Positions 8,100-16,652 of a DNA stretch of 64,000 nucleotides are shown here, piece by piece. The notes under the pieces are model-generated. The model was not told the DNA's origin, searched no databases, and saw nothing but the letters and a program-made list of their open reading frames with translations. A program made the translations under genes and the position numbers. The stretch comes from Mycobacterium sp. D16Q14 (lineage in GTDB: Bacteria; Actinomycetota; Actinomycetes; Mycobacteriales; Mycobacteriaceae). Each line of letters opens with the position of its first letter. The first letter of the stretch is position 1. The DNA is taken from assembly GCA_002013415.1 (NCBI GenBank), contig MAEX01000002.1, forward strand, positions 1 through 64,000. The letters run 5' to 3'.

Positions 8100-9279
8100 T
8101 GCCGAGATATCGGTCGAGGAAGTCGGTCATGTGATGCAGATAGTCGCCCTGGTTCACGTGCAGGATGTGATTTCCGGGGAACCAGTGCAGTGCGCAGCGA
8201 TCCCAATGCTCCCACAGCATCTCGGATTGCTCCGGAGGTGCTAGGCGGTCGCCGAGCCCGGTGATGATGAGGCGCCGCTCCTTGGGTACTACCGGTTGAT
8301 ACGTCAGCGGTGATGAGTAGGAGAGGGCCGCGTTCAGCTGGTCCTGATTCAGGTGGCCCAGCTTGGCGGCGAGCTTGATCGTGGGCTCCGCCGGAACCCA
8401 GCCGTGCAGCAGTGATTTCACATCCACCACGGGAACATTGGGGATGGCGACATCGATCCGGCGCTCCACGGTGGAGATCAGTCCGGTGGTGTAACCGCCC
8501 AACGACAAACCAGTCAGGCCGATCCTCTCGACGCCGGTGCCCCGTAGGTAGTTGACGAAGATCCGGAAGTCGTGAACGGCCTGACACATGGCCTCGGAGA
8601 AGCCGGTGAATCCGTGGCTGAAGTACCCGGCCCCGCTGAACGGTGAGTACTTCTCGGCACGTCGGCCGTGAAAAGGCAAGGTATATAGCAAAATATCGTA
8701 TCCATTGCGGAAGAACCAGGGTAGGGCGAAAAACACCCCGTTCAGTAGATACTGCGATCCGAAGAAGCCGTGGATGACGCACAGGGTGGGGCGGGGGCCG
8801 TCGTCATGACGCCAGTGCTGGGCCCGCGCGACACTGTTGTGTGGGAAGCGCTTCCAGTAGTCCCGGAAGGCCGGATTGCGTGTCACGTAAGGGCTTTCGA
8901 AATCCAGATTCTCGACGGTGCCCTTGGCAAGGGCTTGCGCGACCGGCCCGGCGGGGCGAGAGAACACCACGGGCGTGGTCTCCGGTGCCGGAAAGGAAAG
9001 ATCCGCATCGCCCATCGCGGCGAGCTCGCCGTAGAAGGCCAGGTTGTCGCGCTCGCGGGCCACGAACTCGCGGTCGATGACCAGGCTCGGGGCCACCACG
9101 CCCATGACGGACAGCGCCCCGACGGTGCGAAGGGCGACATCGGTGAGTGCGGAGGTCTCGACCAGCGCGCGTTCCCGCAGGGTTAGGTCGCCACGACGCG
9201 GCAGCTGTGGGCGGGCCGTGTGGGCGGGGCGCGGGGTGATCCGCGGCTGGTCGATGTCTTCCGATAGCTCCGCTGTCAT
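8089..9279 (-). CDS. alpha/beta-hydrolase family protein
   Basis: A 396-residue hydrolase with Ser nucleophile motif GLTGLSLGGYT, a likely acid in ITGLGDRLAPP and a likely His in PGNHILHV near the C-terminus. The N-terminal 100 residues are outside the core fold. A hydrophobic pocket is suggested by TLCVIHGFFGSQYLL (oxyanion region). The ATG at 9279 is favoured by AAAGG just upstream and by the low-complexity residues any earlier start would add. It is transcribed alone, convergent with the methyltransferase gene. Substrate unknown; an esterase or lipase role is plausible. Confidence 0.85.
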   Translation of the reverse strand: MTAELSEDIDQPRITPRPAHTARPQLPRRGDLTLRERALVETSALTDVALRTVGALSVMGVVAPSLVIDREFVARERDNLAFYGELAAMGDADLSFPAPETTPVVFSRPAGPVAQALAKGTVENLDFESPYVTRNPAFRDYWKRFPHNSVARAQHWRHDDGPRPTLCVIHGFFGSQYLLNGVFFALPWFFRNGYDILLYTLPFHGRRAEKYSPFSGAGYFSHGFTGFSEAMCQAVHDFRIFVNYLRGTGVERIGLTGLSLGGYTTGLISTVERRIDVAIPNVPVVDVKSLLHGWVPAEPTIKLAAKLGHLNQDQLNAALSYSSPLTYQPVVPKERRLIITGLGDRLAPPEQSEMLWEHWDRCALHWFPGNHILHVNQGDYLHHMTDFLDRYLGTNP

Positions 9280-9421
9280 GGGTGTACCTTTCGCCCGCGT
9301 GCTAGCCACGCTGCTAGCTCACAGCGAATGCTAGGGCACCCAAGCGAAATTCGTTCGTCAAGCGCGGTGATGCCGCCGTCCTGGCGGGAGTCTGGAAACG
9401 TCGAGAAAGCCAAGCAAACAG

Positions 9422-9449
9422 TGTGCTGCTCAGGTCTGCGGGCAGCACA
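9422..9449. other. inverted repeat (8-bp stem, 12-nt loop)
   Basis: TGTGCTGC at 9422-9429 pairs perfectly with GCAGCACA at 9442-9449. It stands in the AT-rich 260 bp between a divergent hydrolase gene and the gene at 9540. A role as attenuator, terminator or operator cannot be told apart. The rest of this gap shows no gene. Confidence 0.4.
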
Positions 9450-9539
9450 AATAACGTTTACGTTTTGACTAGTTTCGACAATAAAACTTGTGGCGTCAAC
9501 CCCTTGTGCGGGCCTCTTGTGTGGGTTCAGAGTGAAGGT

Positions 9540-9950
9540 ATGTCCGAAGCATGGATTGAGGGCTTACCGGTCCAGCGGATCATGTTCCGTGACGGATTGG
9601 TAATCAGCCTGGGTGACTACAACGAGGTGGTTATCGCTGTGCCGATGTGGCTCACGCTTCCCCCGGCGGGGAGGTGGCCACGGGAAATCGTCTGCGTTGA
9701 TCCGAAGGCGATCCTGGATGAGGAGCGTCCGCTCTTCAGCATCTCGGGTGCTACGTGCATCGAGGCCAGGTGGAGCGACACAGGCGATTTGCACATGGAG
9801 TTCTCCGACGACCACGTGATTGATGTGCCGCATCACGACTTCGACACGGCGTGGGAGATTTACGGCAAGTACCACGGGTACGTGGCGAGCCTGCCGCGCG
9901 GCAAGGTCCGCGTGGTGCGCCACGATGTGCCGGAGGAAGCCGGGGCCTAA
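9540..9950 (+). CDS. hypothetical protein, DUF6188-like
   Basis: This 136-residue soluble protein (MSEAWIEGLPVQRIMFRDG) has alternating beta-rich segments, with GLVISLGDYNEVVIAVP early and DDHVIDVPHHDFDTAWEIYG late. The pattern recalls small actinobacterial DUF6188 proteins, but I recognise it only loosely. The ATG at 9540 is chosen because the upstream residues in frame derive from AT-rich intergenic sequence. No partner gene gives a function; in actinobacteria such single-domain proteins can be immunity-like, which is speculation. Confidence 0.7.
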   Translation: MSEAWIEGLPVQRIMFRDGLVISLGDYNEVVIAVPMWLTLPPAGRWPREIVCVDPKAILDEERPLFSISGATCIEARWSDTGDLHMEFSDDHVIDVPHHDFDTAWEIYGKYHGYVASLPRGKVRVVRHDVPEEAGA

Positions 9951-9983
9951 CCGGCTTTCGCCGCGATCGAACCTGACGGTGGG

Positions 9984-11075
9984 TTGGTTCGTGGTTACCG
10001 CGTGAGAGTTCTCGCGGTGGCATGTGCATCAGCGGTACTCGCGACGTCCGTAGGAGTGAATGCTCCGCCGGGACCGTCCGCGCATAGCGCACGGTTCGAC
10101 GTCGATCTCACCGCGGCGTCGGTGCAAGCCCCGCCCGGTGCGTTGATCACCCAGTTCTTGGCCAATCAGGTGCAGAACTGCTCGCTGATTTGCCCCTTCG
10201 TCGTCCAGGGTGCCGTCCAGGTGCCAATGGTGGCGCTGCTGGCGCCGGGGACGTTCGTCACCCAGCTGCAGTCGGGACAGCCCGTGCTGCAGGCGCTTGG
10301 ACTGGCTGGCGCGACGGTCAGTGGGGTGGCCAACGATGTGTGGACCGGGCTGATTCGCACCGACCTGGATCAGGTGGTGCCACGCACACAGTTCGGCACC
10401 GAGGTGATCGCGGTGGGGCTCGTGCGGATCGGCGAGGCGGCGTTCACTCAGCCCGGTCAACTCCCGGGGGTTCTTGGGCACGCGCGCTCCGATCTGTCCG
10501 ATGCGTTGAACAATCCCCCGGGTCCCGAGTCCGTGCCCGTCGTGCATACGCCGCTTGAGGCTGCCGCGGTGCGCGGCACTGAGGTGTTTTGGGCGGTGGC
10601 GTTCCATTCGACAGAGCAGCTCACGCTCATCGTGACGCGGGTGCCCAATGCGTTTCTGGCGACGTTGGGAAGCACCGGAGATGTAGGAAAGGCGGTGCAG
10701 GCGACGGGGGAGTCGGTGGTAACGACGGTCTCTGAGTCGGTTGCGCCGATCCGCGATGCGCTGACCAAGCCCATCCCGATTACGCCGGTGGCGGCGGCCA
10801 CAACAACGGACACCAAGGCAACGGGTAAGGCGACGGAAGCCGCCAAGGTCACCCCGCCGACGAAGGCGCCTACGACGCGGCCCGGCCTCACGCCGAAGCT
10901 GTTGACGAAGCCGCCGGTGCTCATGTCGAAACCCGATCCCGGGGTGTCTCCGACGACCAAGCAGCCCAACGTGATGCGTGGGCTGGGCGGTGCCATCAAG
11001 AAGGTGCTGGGAGACGTCTCGGGAAAGAAGCCCAGCGCCCCGGACAAGCCCGCGAAGAAGGCTGCGGGCGACTAA
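9984..11075 (+). CDS. secreted Ala/Pro/Thr-rich hypothetical protein
   Basis: The product of 363 residues starts with a signal peptide (VRVLAVACASAVLATSVGVNA). A middle part of about 220 residues has no family I recognise, and two Cys (CSLIC) near residue 64 could form a disulfide. The last 100 residues are rich in Thr, Pro and Lys, with KKVLGDVSGKKP at the end. The start is uncertain: TTG at 9984 has a GGTGGG site before it, and GTG at 10002 would give a more typical signal peptide. Likely exported and possibly cell-wall associated through its basic tail (inference). Confidence 0.7.
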   Translation: MVRGYRVRVLAVACASAVLATSVGVNAPPGPSAHSARFDVDLTAASVQAPPGALITQFLANQVQNCSLICPFVVQGAVQVPMVALLAPGTFVTQLQSGQPVLQALGLAGATVSGVANDVWTGLIRTDLDQVVPRTQFGTEVIAVGLVRIGEAAFTQPGQLPGVLGHARSDLSDALNNPPGPESVPVVHTPLEAAAVRGTEVFWAVAFHSTEQLTLIVTRVPNAFLATLGSTGDVGKAVQATGESVVTTVSESVAPIRDALTKPIPITPVAAATTTDTKATGKATEAAKVTPPTKAPTTRPGLTPKLLTKPPVLMSKPDPGVSPTTKQPNVMRGLGGAIKKVLGDVSGKKPSAPDKPAKKAAGD

Positions 11076-11116
11076 ATCCGTTGCGGCATTATTGGGGTCA
11101 GAAATAGATTGGACCG

Positions 11117-12175
11117 ATGACGTCCAAAGAGCTGCACGCGTCTCCCGTCCCGCTGAGCGAACGAGTCAGTGCCCCGGCCGTGGTGGAAATGCCAAGCGCC
11201 GGAGATGACTTGACGTGGCGGGCAGCAACCGAAGATGACATACCGCCGCTGTTCGACCTCTGGCGAGCCTCGGGAGCGATTGATCACCCCACGAGCCTGG
11301 TCATGATGGACGAACTCGTAGAAGAATTCGATGACGACGACTTCGATCCGGCGCTCGACTCGGTCATCGCCGTCGACCAATCGGGGCGAGCGGTCGCGTT
11401 CGGCTCGGCAACGGTGAAGTCCAGCAATGAAACTGTCGTATGGGTGACGTTGGATGGCACCGTTCATCCCGACCGGCGCGGCGAAGGAATCGGGACCAGT
11501 CTGCTCCGTTGGCAGGAGCAGCGCGGGCTGCAGCATCTCGTGGAATCGGATGAATGCATGCCTGGTTGGCTCGCCGGAGTCGCGGAGGAAGACGCTGTCT
11601 GGATGACCGATTTGTTCCACCGCAACGGATACGAATCGGTGAGGTGGTGGCATGAGCTCGAGCGTGATCTCAGTCAACCCATCCCTGACGTCACTCTTCC
11701 TGAGGGCATGCGGATCCAGACCTATGGTCCCGAATGGTCTGAAGCAACCCGGGACGCCCACAACGAGGCGTTCCGTGATCATTGGGGCAGCCAGCCGATC
11801 GCCCGCGTGGACTGGGAATCGGACCACAGGCTGAAGGCGTTCCGCGCTGACCTCTCATTCGTCGTCGTCGCACGTGATGCCGCGGGACAGGATACCGTCG
11901 CCGCGTACCTGCTCAGTGACGTCAATGAGGAGGAGTGGGAGGCGAACGGTTACTCGTTCGGGTTCATCGACTTGGTGGGTGTCCGGCGCGACTGGCGTGG
12001 ACGCAAACTCGCGCAGGCGGTGTTGACGTACGCCATGCGTACCTACAAAAACGAAGGGCTTGAGCGGGCCGTTCTTGACGTTGACGCGGATAGCCCCACC
12101 GGTGCCGTGGGACTCTATGAGGGGCTGGGGTTCTCGGAGGTCAATCGCTCGGTCAGTCTGGTGAAGCAGTTCTAA
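11117..12175 (+). CDS. tandem GNAT-family N-acetyltransferase
   Basis: This 352-residue protein has two GNAT folds. The N-terminal domain carries the acetyl-CoA loop [18 protein letters not shown] near residue 120. The C-terminal domain carries [18 protein letters not shown] near 293, followed by [19 protein letters not shown]. The two-domain layout is like mycothiol synthase MshD, but MshD is encoded elsewhere in mycobacteria and the signature residues were not checked, so the substrate is left open. The tRNA-Gly gene follows on the opposite strand. Confidence 0.85.
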   Translation: MTSKELHASPVPLSERVSAPAVVEMPSAGDDLTWRAATEDDIPPLFDLWRASGAIDHPTSLVMMDELVEEFDDDDFDPALDSVIAVDQSGRAVAFGSATVKSSNETVVWVTLDGTVHPDRRGEGIGTSLLRWQEQRGLQHLVESDECMPGWLAGVAEEDAVWMTDLFHRNGYESVRWWHELERDLSQPIPDVTLPEGMRIQTYGPEWSEATRDAHNEAFRDHWGSQPIARVDWESDHRLKAFRADLSFVVVARDAAGQDTVAAYLLSDVNEEEWEANGYSFGFIDLVGVRRDWRGRKLAQAVLTYAMRTYKNEGLERAVLDVDADSPTGAVGLYEGLGFSEVNRSVSLVKQF

Positions 12176-12187
12176 CGCTATGTTTCG

Positions 12188-12261
12188 TGGAGCCGATGAC
12201 GGGAATCGAACCCGCGTATTCAGCTTGGGAAGCTGATGTTCTGCCATTGAACTACATCGGC
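12188..12261 (-). tRNA. tRNA-Gly (anticodon CCC)
   Basis: Read on the minus strand, acceptor arm GCCGATG pairs with CATCGGC, the T arm contains GGGTTCGATTCCC, and the anticodon stem TCAGC/GCTGA encloses loop TTCCCAA, giving anticodon CCC. The CCA end is encoded (12188-12190). This decodes glycine GGG codons. Confidence 0.95.
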
Positions 12262-12377
12262 GGAGAGTGGTCTGTCTAGCGGAACCAGTAGCACCTCTCG
12301 GCGTGTGAGCTTACATGTGAGAGCGCCTCCGAGTCCGCGTCATCACCGCTTTGGGGGCGTGAGATGCGGACAGGCAA

Positions 12378-13046
12378 TCAGGAACTGCGCTTGACCAGGG
12401 CGCCGACGATCAGCCGGGCCAGCATGGTTTCCAAGTCGGCGTCGAAGTTCAAATGGATATCTGCCAGTGCGGGATCGGTCTCAATGGCGGCGATGGCGCT
12501 GGCTGACGGCCGCGCGTACATCCACAGCGCAGCGCTCGTCACCAGGATGGACAGGCACACACTCTGGGCATCGTCACCGAGCTCGGGAATGTAGCTCCGG
12601 ATAGCTTCGGTGAGCGAGGCGATGCTGGCATGGGCGGATCGCCGGAAGCGCAGCAGCGTTCCATCCGAGACGTTGTGCTCCAGCACACCCGGTTGGGCCG
12701 TTATCAAGTCGCACAACACCGCGTGCTGCCGCAGAGACCTGCTGAGCAGGGTGGCTACGTGGTTGGCCCGTTCCTGCGCAGTACCGGAGTACGTGTCGCG
12801 AGAGAGCTCCGCCACAATTTCGGTCGCCCAGCAGCGCAGCGCGGCATCGAGCAGTTCCAGCAATACGGCCTCGCGAGACTCGAAGTACCGGACCATCGCC
12901 GACTTTGCTAGGCCGGTACGTCGACTCAGCTCATTAAGGGTTATCTGGCTGACTGGCATGTCGCTGAGCATGGAGGATGCGGTTTCCAGGATGGCTTGCC
13001 GGCGGATCTCGCGCTGCTCCTCGCTGCGTGCGCGCCGGAAGGTCAT
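12378..13046 (-). CDS. TetR-family regulator of the adjacent mmpS-mmpL
   Basis: A 222-residue TetR protein with helix-turn-helix at about 17-62 (RQAILETASSML, then TLNELSRRTGLAKSAMVRYFESRE). It is divergent from the mmpS-mmpL operon, with a 154-bp shared region that contains long inverted repeats. In M. abscessus other TetR/MmpS/MmpL loci of this arrangement are known to repress efflux pumps and acquire drug-resistance mutations; whether this locus behaves so is inference. Confidence 0.9.
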   Translation of the reverse strand: MTFRRARSEEQREIRRQAILETASSMLSDMPVSQITLNELSRRTGLAKSAMVRYFESREAVLLELLDAALRCWATEIVAELSRDTYSGTAQERANHVATLLSRSLRQHAVLCDLITAQPGVLEHNVSDGTLLRFRRSAHASIASLTEAIRSYIPELGDDAQSVCLSILVTSAALWMYARPSASAIAAIETDPALADIHLNFDADLETMLARLIVGALVKRSS

Positions 13047-13089
13047 GGCCCGATGTTAATGCGCCGCCGGTCACCTCATAGTGAACCGC

Positions 13090-13147
13090 CGGTCTATTAA
13101 CGTGGTACGGTTCCGCCGTAATAGACCGTCGGTACACAAGGTTGTGT
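13090..13147. promoter_or_regulatory. TetR operator region between tetR and mmpS
   Basis: CGGTCTATTA at 13090-13099 and TAATAGACCG at 13119-13128 are perfect 10-bp inverted arms, 19 bp apart. Nearer to mmpS, ACACAA at 13134-13139 and TTGTGT at 13142-13147 form a second dyad with a 2-bp spacer. Both lie midway between the divergent starts, where a TetR repressor of both genes should act. Confidence 0.65.
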
Positions 13148-13200
13148 CGCCGGTTGTCCGGTAGTGGCCTCATCGGCAGGTGCAGAAGGGGATGCGCACG

Positions 13201-13632
13201 GTGTATCGACTGTTGAAGCGGTTCTGGATTCCGCTACTGCTGGTAGTCGTTGTCGGGATCGGTGGATACGCGATCTCGCAGATCCGTAGCTCCATAAATC
13301 CCCCTCCTCCCAAACCGGGCGAGGGATCGGGCATCACCGCGAATTTCAACCCGAAGCACATCACCTATGAGGTCATCGGGTCGGGCGGCACTGCGAACCT
13401 CAATTACCTCGATGAGAACGGGCAACCCCATCTCGTTGAGAATGCTTCACTCCCTTGGTCTTTCACGATCGTGACAACAATGCCATCCATGTCGGCCAAC
13501 ATCGTCGCGCAAGGCGATCGCAACGTCAGCGGTCTTGGGTGCCGCGTGACGGTCGACGGGGGCGTGCGTGACGACCGATCCAGTACCGACAAGGTCAAAC
13601 CGTTCATCTACTGCTTGGTGAAATCCGTATGA
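13201..13632 (+). CDS. MmpS-family membrane protein
   Basis: MmpS proteins are small periplasmic accessory partners of MmpL transporters. Residues 1-25 give one membrane helix (LKRFWIPLLLVVVVG), and the exported domain has the family landmarks FNPKHITYEV, NYLDENGQP, LPWSF, IVAQGD, CRVTVDG and the final CLVKSV. The two Cys (in GCRV and YCLV) probably form a disulfide. The GTG at 13201 is chosen over ATG 13192 and GTG 13180 because AAGGGG lies 9 bases before it and MYRLLKRFWIPLL aligns with MmpS5 of M. tuberculosis from residue 1. It overlaps mmpL by 4 bp. Confidence 0.92.
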   Translation: MYRLLKRFWIPLLLVVVVGIGGYAISQIRSSINPPPPKPGEGSGITANFNPKHITYEVIGSGGTANLNYLDENGQPHLVENASLPWSFTIVTTMPSMSANIVAQGDRNVSGLGCRVTVDGGVRDDRSSTDKVKPFIYCLVKSV

Positions 13633-16532
13633 GCAATGTGCACGCGAAGCCGCACCGGCCGTTTGTTGGCCACCTGATCCGGATCTTCTCGCTGCCGATC
13701 ATCTTGTTCTGGGTCGGGCTGGCGGTCGTCCTGGGCGCGATGATGCCGTCGCTTGATGAGGTAGCGGCCTCTCGTTCGGTTCCGATTAGCCCCACCAAAT
13801 CTGAGGCCTATCAAGGGATGCTGAACATCGGCAAGGTGTTTCAGCAGTACGACTCGGACTCTTCGGCGATGGTCGTTCTGGAAGGCGACGACAAACTCGG
13901 CGATTCCGCGCACGAGTACTACGACGGCATCGTGACCAAACTCAAGGCCGATCACGAACACGTGCAGAACGTCCAGGACTTCTGGAGCGACCCGCTGACC
14001 GCGGCGGGCTCACAGAGCGTGGACGGCAAGGCCGCCTACGTGCAGATCTTCCTCAACGGATCACAGGGCACCAGTGCTAGTCACGAATCGGTGGCCGCGG
14101 TGCGCCAGATCGTCAGCTCCGTGCCCGCGCCCCCGGGCATCAAGGCCCACGTGGCCGGTAATACTGTGCTCAATGCGGACACGAGCGTAGCCGGTCATCA
14201 ATCCATGGCGACCATGGAATTGGTGTCGGTGGGCGTGATCATCGTGATGATCCTGTTCATCTATCGCTCCATCGTCACGATGCTCATATCCATGGTCATC
14301 ATTGGTCTGGAACTGTTTGCTGCGCAAGGCGTTACGGCTACGGCCGGATATCTGAACATTATCGGTCTGACCCCCTATGCGGTGAGCATGGTGACGATGC
14401 TGGCGTTGGCTGCCGGTACCGACTACGTGATCTTCCTCTTTGGCCGCTACCACGAGGAGAGATCAAAAGGTTTGAGCCGCGAAGACGCGTATTACGTTGC
14501 GTATCACGGTGTCTCGCACGTCATACTGGGCTCCGGTCTGACCATCGTCGGCGCGTGCATGTGCCTGACCATGACCACGCTGCCGTACTTCCAGAGCATG
14601 GCCCTGCCGTGCGCGATCTCGGTTCTGGTGATCGTGGCCGCGGCACTGACGCTGGCACCCGCAGTCCTGACGGTGGCCTCGAAATTCGGGCTTCTCGAGC
14701 CCAAGGGCAAGCTCTCCAGTACGGGCTGGCGCAAGGTCGGCACATCGGTGGTGCGCTGGCCCATCCCTATCATCGTGTTGACCAGCTTGGTTGCGATCAT
14801 CGGCTTCGTCAGCTTGATGACCTACGTGCCGCAGTACAACGACCAGAAATTCACGCCCGCCGACATGCCGGCCAACCTGGCGATGGGAGTGGCCGACCGC
14901 CACTTCTCCCAGGCCCGCATGAACCCGGAACTGCTGATGCTGGAGGCCGACCACGACCTGCGCACCCCCGCAGACATGCTCGTCATCGACAGGGTGGCCA
15001 AGGGCATTGTTCACATGCGCGGAATCGAACGCGTGCAGACCATCACCCGTCCGCTGGGCGCGCCCATTGAACACAGCTCAATCCCGTTCCTCATGGGTGC
15101 GCAGAATGCGGGCACCCTGCAGACCGCAAAATTCAACAACGACAACTCGGCTCAGATGCTCGAGCAGGCCGACGAGATGAGCAAGACCGTCGCCAGCATG
15201 GAACGCATGTACAGCCTCATGCAGGAGCTGACCGCCACCACACACAGCATGGTCGGCCGGACTCACGACCTGGTGAAGGTCACCGAGGACATGCGCGACA
15301 ACCTGGCCAACTTCGATGACTTCTACCGGCCATTGCGCAATTACCTGTACTGGGAGCCGCACTGCTACGACATCCCGATCTGTCAGTCGCTACGTTCCAT
15401 CTTCGATGTCTTGGACGGCATCGATAAACTCACCGAACAAATGCAGGGCCTTACCGCCGATATGGATCGCATGGATCAGCTGATGCCCCAGATGCTTCCG
15501 GTATTAAGGACCACCATCGACTCGATGGGACGGATGCGCGACTTCATGGTGGCCACGCACAGCGTGATGGCCGGTACCCAGGCGCAGCAGCAGGAACTGG
15601 CCAAGGGCGCCACGGAAATTGGCCTCTACTTCGATCAGGCCAAGAACGATGACTTCTTCTATCTACCGCCCGACGTGTTTACCAACCCCGACTTCAAACG
15701 CGGGCTCAAAATGTTCGTATCGCCGGACGGTAAGGCGGTCCGATTCATCATCACCCACCAAGGCGACCCGGCCTCGGTTGAGGGCATCGAGCACGTCCGT
15801 GACCTCAAAGGCGTTGTCGCCGACGCGGTCAAGGGAACCCCGCTATCCAATGCGAAGGTCTCGATCGCGGGTACCGCGTCGATGTACGCCGACATGCAAG
15901 ACGGCGTGACCGTAGACCTGGCCATCGCAATCATCGCCTCGATGATCCTGATCTTCGCGATCATGGTGCTCATCACCCGCTCCGTGGTGGCGGCCCTGGT
16001 CATCGTCGGCACCGTGGCCGCATCCCTGGGCACCGCATGTGGCCTGTCAGTACTGTTGTGGCAGGACATCCTCGGGCTGGGCGTGCAGTGGATCGTCATC
16101 CCTCTATCGATGGTGATCCTGCTGGCGGTCGGTTCGGACTACAACCTGCTGGTGGTTTCGCGACTCAAAGAGGAAATCCACGCCGGACTCAACACCGGCA
16201 TGATCCGCGGCATGGGCGCCACCGGCCGCGTCGTGACCGCCGCCGGACTGGTGTTCGCGTTCACCATGATGTCGATGATCGTCAGTGACCTACGCGTGGT
16301 CGGCCAACTCGGCATGACCATCGGTATCGGCCTTATAGTCGACACGCTGATCGTGCGGGCTTTCATGACGCCGGCGATCGCCGCGGCACTGGGGCGCTGG
16401 TTCTGGTGGCCGATCAACACCTTCGAAATCGTTCGGCGTGGCCGCGACGTTCAGTCACCGGAACCGACGACGGCACCGCTTCCTGTAGTGGATGCGGGAC
16501 CGCAATCGCCACCTGCCTCCACCACCCCCTGA
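13629..16532 (+). CDS. MmpL-family RND transporter
   Basis: A 967-residue RND-type transporter with about 12 membrane helices in the 1+5, 1+5 pattern and two large outer loops. The proton-relay Asp-Tyr pairs are visible in GTDYVIFLFGRY (about residue 262) and GSDYNLLVVSRL (about 835). The second outer loop (about 490-690) is rich in Met, Asp and Gln and looks helical (coiled coil), as in MmpL4/MmpL5-like members. It starts inside the mmpS stop codon (ATGA overlap), so the two are coupled and regulated by the divergent TetR. Substrates of close homologs are siderophores, glycolipids or drugs; which applies here is unknown. Confidence 0.93.
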   Translation: MSNVHAKPHRPFVGHLIRIFSLPIILFWVGLAVVLGAMMPSLDEVAASRSVPISPTKSEAYQGMLNIGKVFQQYDSDSSAMVVLEGDDKLGDSAHEYYDGIVTKLKADHEHVQNVQDFWSDPLTAAGSQSVDGKAAYVQIFLNGSQGTSASHESVAAVRQIVSSVPAPPGIKAHVAGNTVLNADTSVAGHQSMATMELVSVGVIIVMILFIYRSIVTMLISMVIIGLELFAAQGVTATAGYLNIIGLTPYAVSMVTMLALAAGTDYVIFLFGRYHEERSKGLSREDAYYVAYHGVSHVILGSGLTIVGACMCLTMTTLPYFQSMALPCAISVLVIVAAALTLAPAVLTVASKFGLLEPKGKLSSTGWRKVGTSVVRWPIPIIVLTSLVAIIGFVSLMTYVPQYNDQKFTPADMPANLAMGVADRHFSQARMNPELLMLEADHDLRTPADMLVIDRVAKGIVHMRGIERVQTITRPLGAPIEHSSIPFLMGAQNAGTLQTAKFNNDNSAQMLEQADEMSKTVASMERMYSLMQELTATTHSMVGRTHDLVKVTEDMRDNLANFDDFYRPLRNYLYWEPHCYDIPICQSLRSIFDVLDGIDKLTEQMQGLTADMDRMDQLMPQMLPVLRTTIDSMGRMRDFMVATHSVMAGTQAQQQELAKGATEIGLYFDQAKNDDFFYLPPDVFTNPDFKRGLKMFVSPDGKAVRFIITHQGDPASVEGIEHVRDLKGVVADAVKGTPLSNAKVSIAGTASMYADMQDGVTVDLAIAIIASMILIFAIMVLITRSVVAALVIVGTVAASLGTACGLSVLLWQDILGLGVQWIVIPLSMVILLAVGSDYNLLVVSRLKEEIHAGLNTGMIRGMGATGRVVTAAGLVFAFTMMSMIVSDLRVVGQLGMTIGIGLIVDTLIVRAFMTPAIAAALGRWFWWPINTFEIVRRGRDVQSPEPTTAPLPVVDAGPQSPPASTTP

Positions 16533-16652
16533 AAAGTCTTGGGCTGCAGAGAGGAAATTCTCAGCCTGGCCTCAGTGGATGCAGGCACTGTGACAGTGCG
16601 TACCAGAGGCGGCCAGTGCCCTGACTGCATCTTGAGGAAGAAGGAACCATCC

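Noticed and set aside
12188..12261. Integration site (attB) at tRNA-Gly
   Set aside because: tRNA genes are common integration sites, but no integrase and no duplicated tRNA 3' end was seen nearby.
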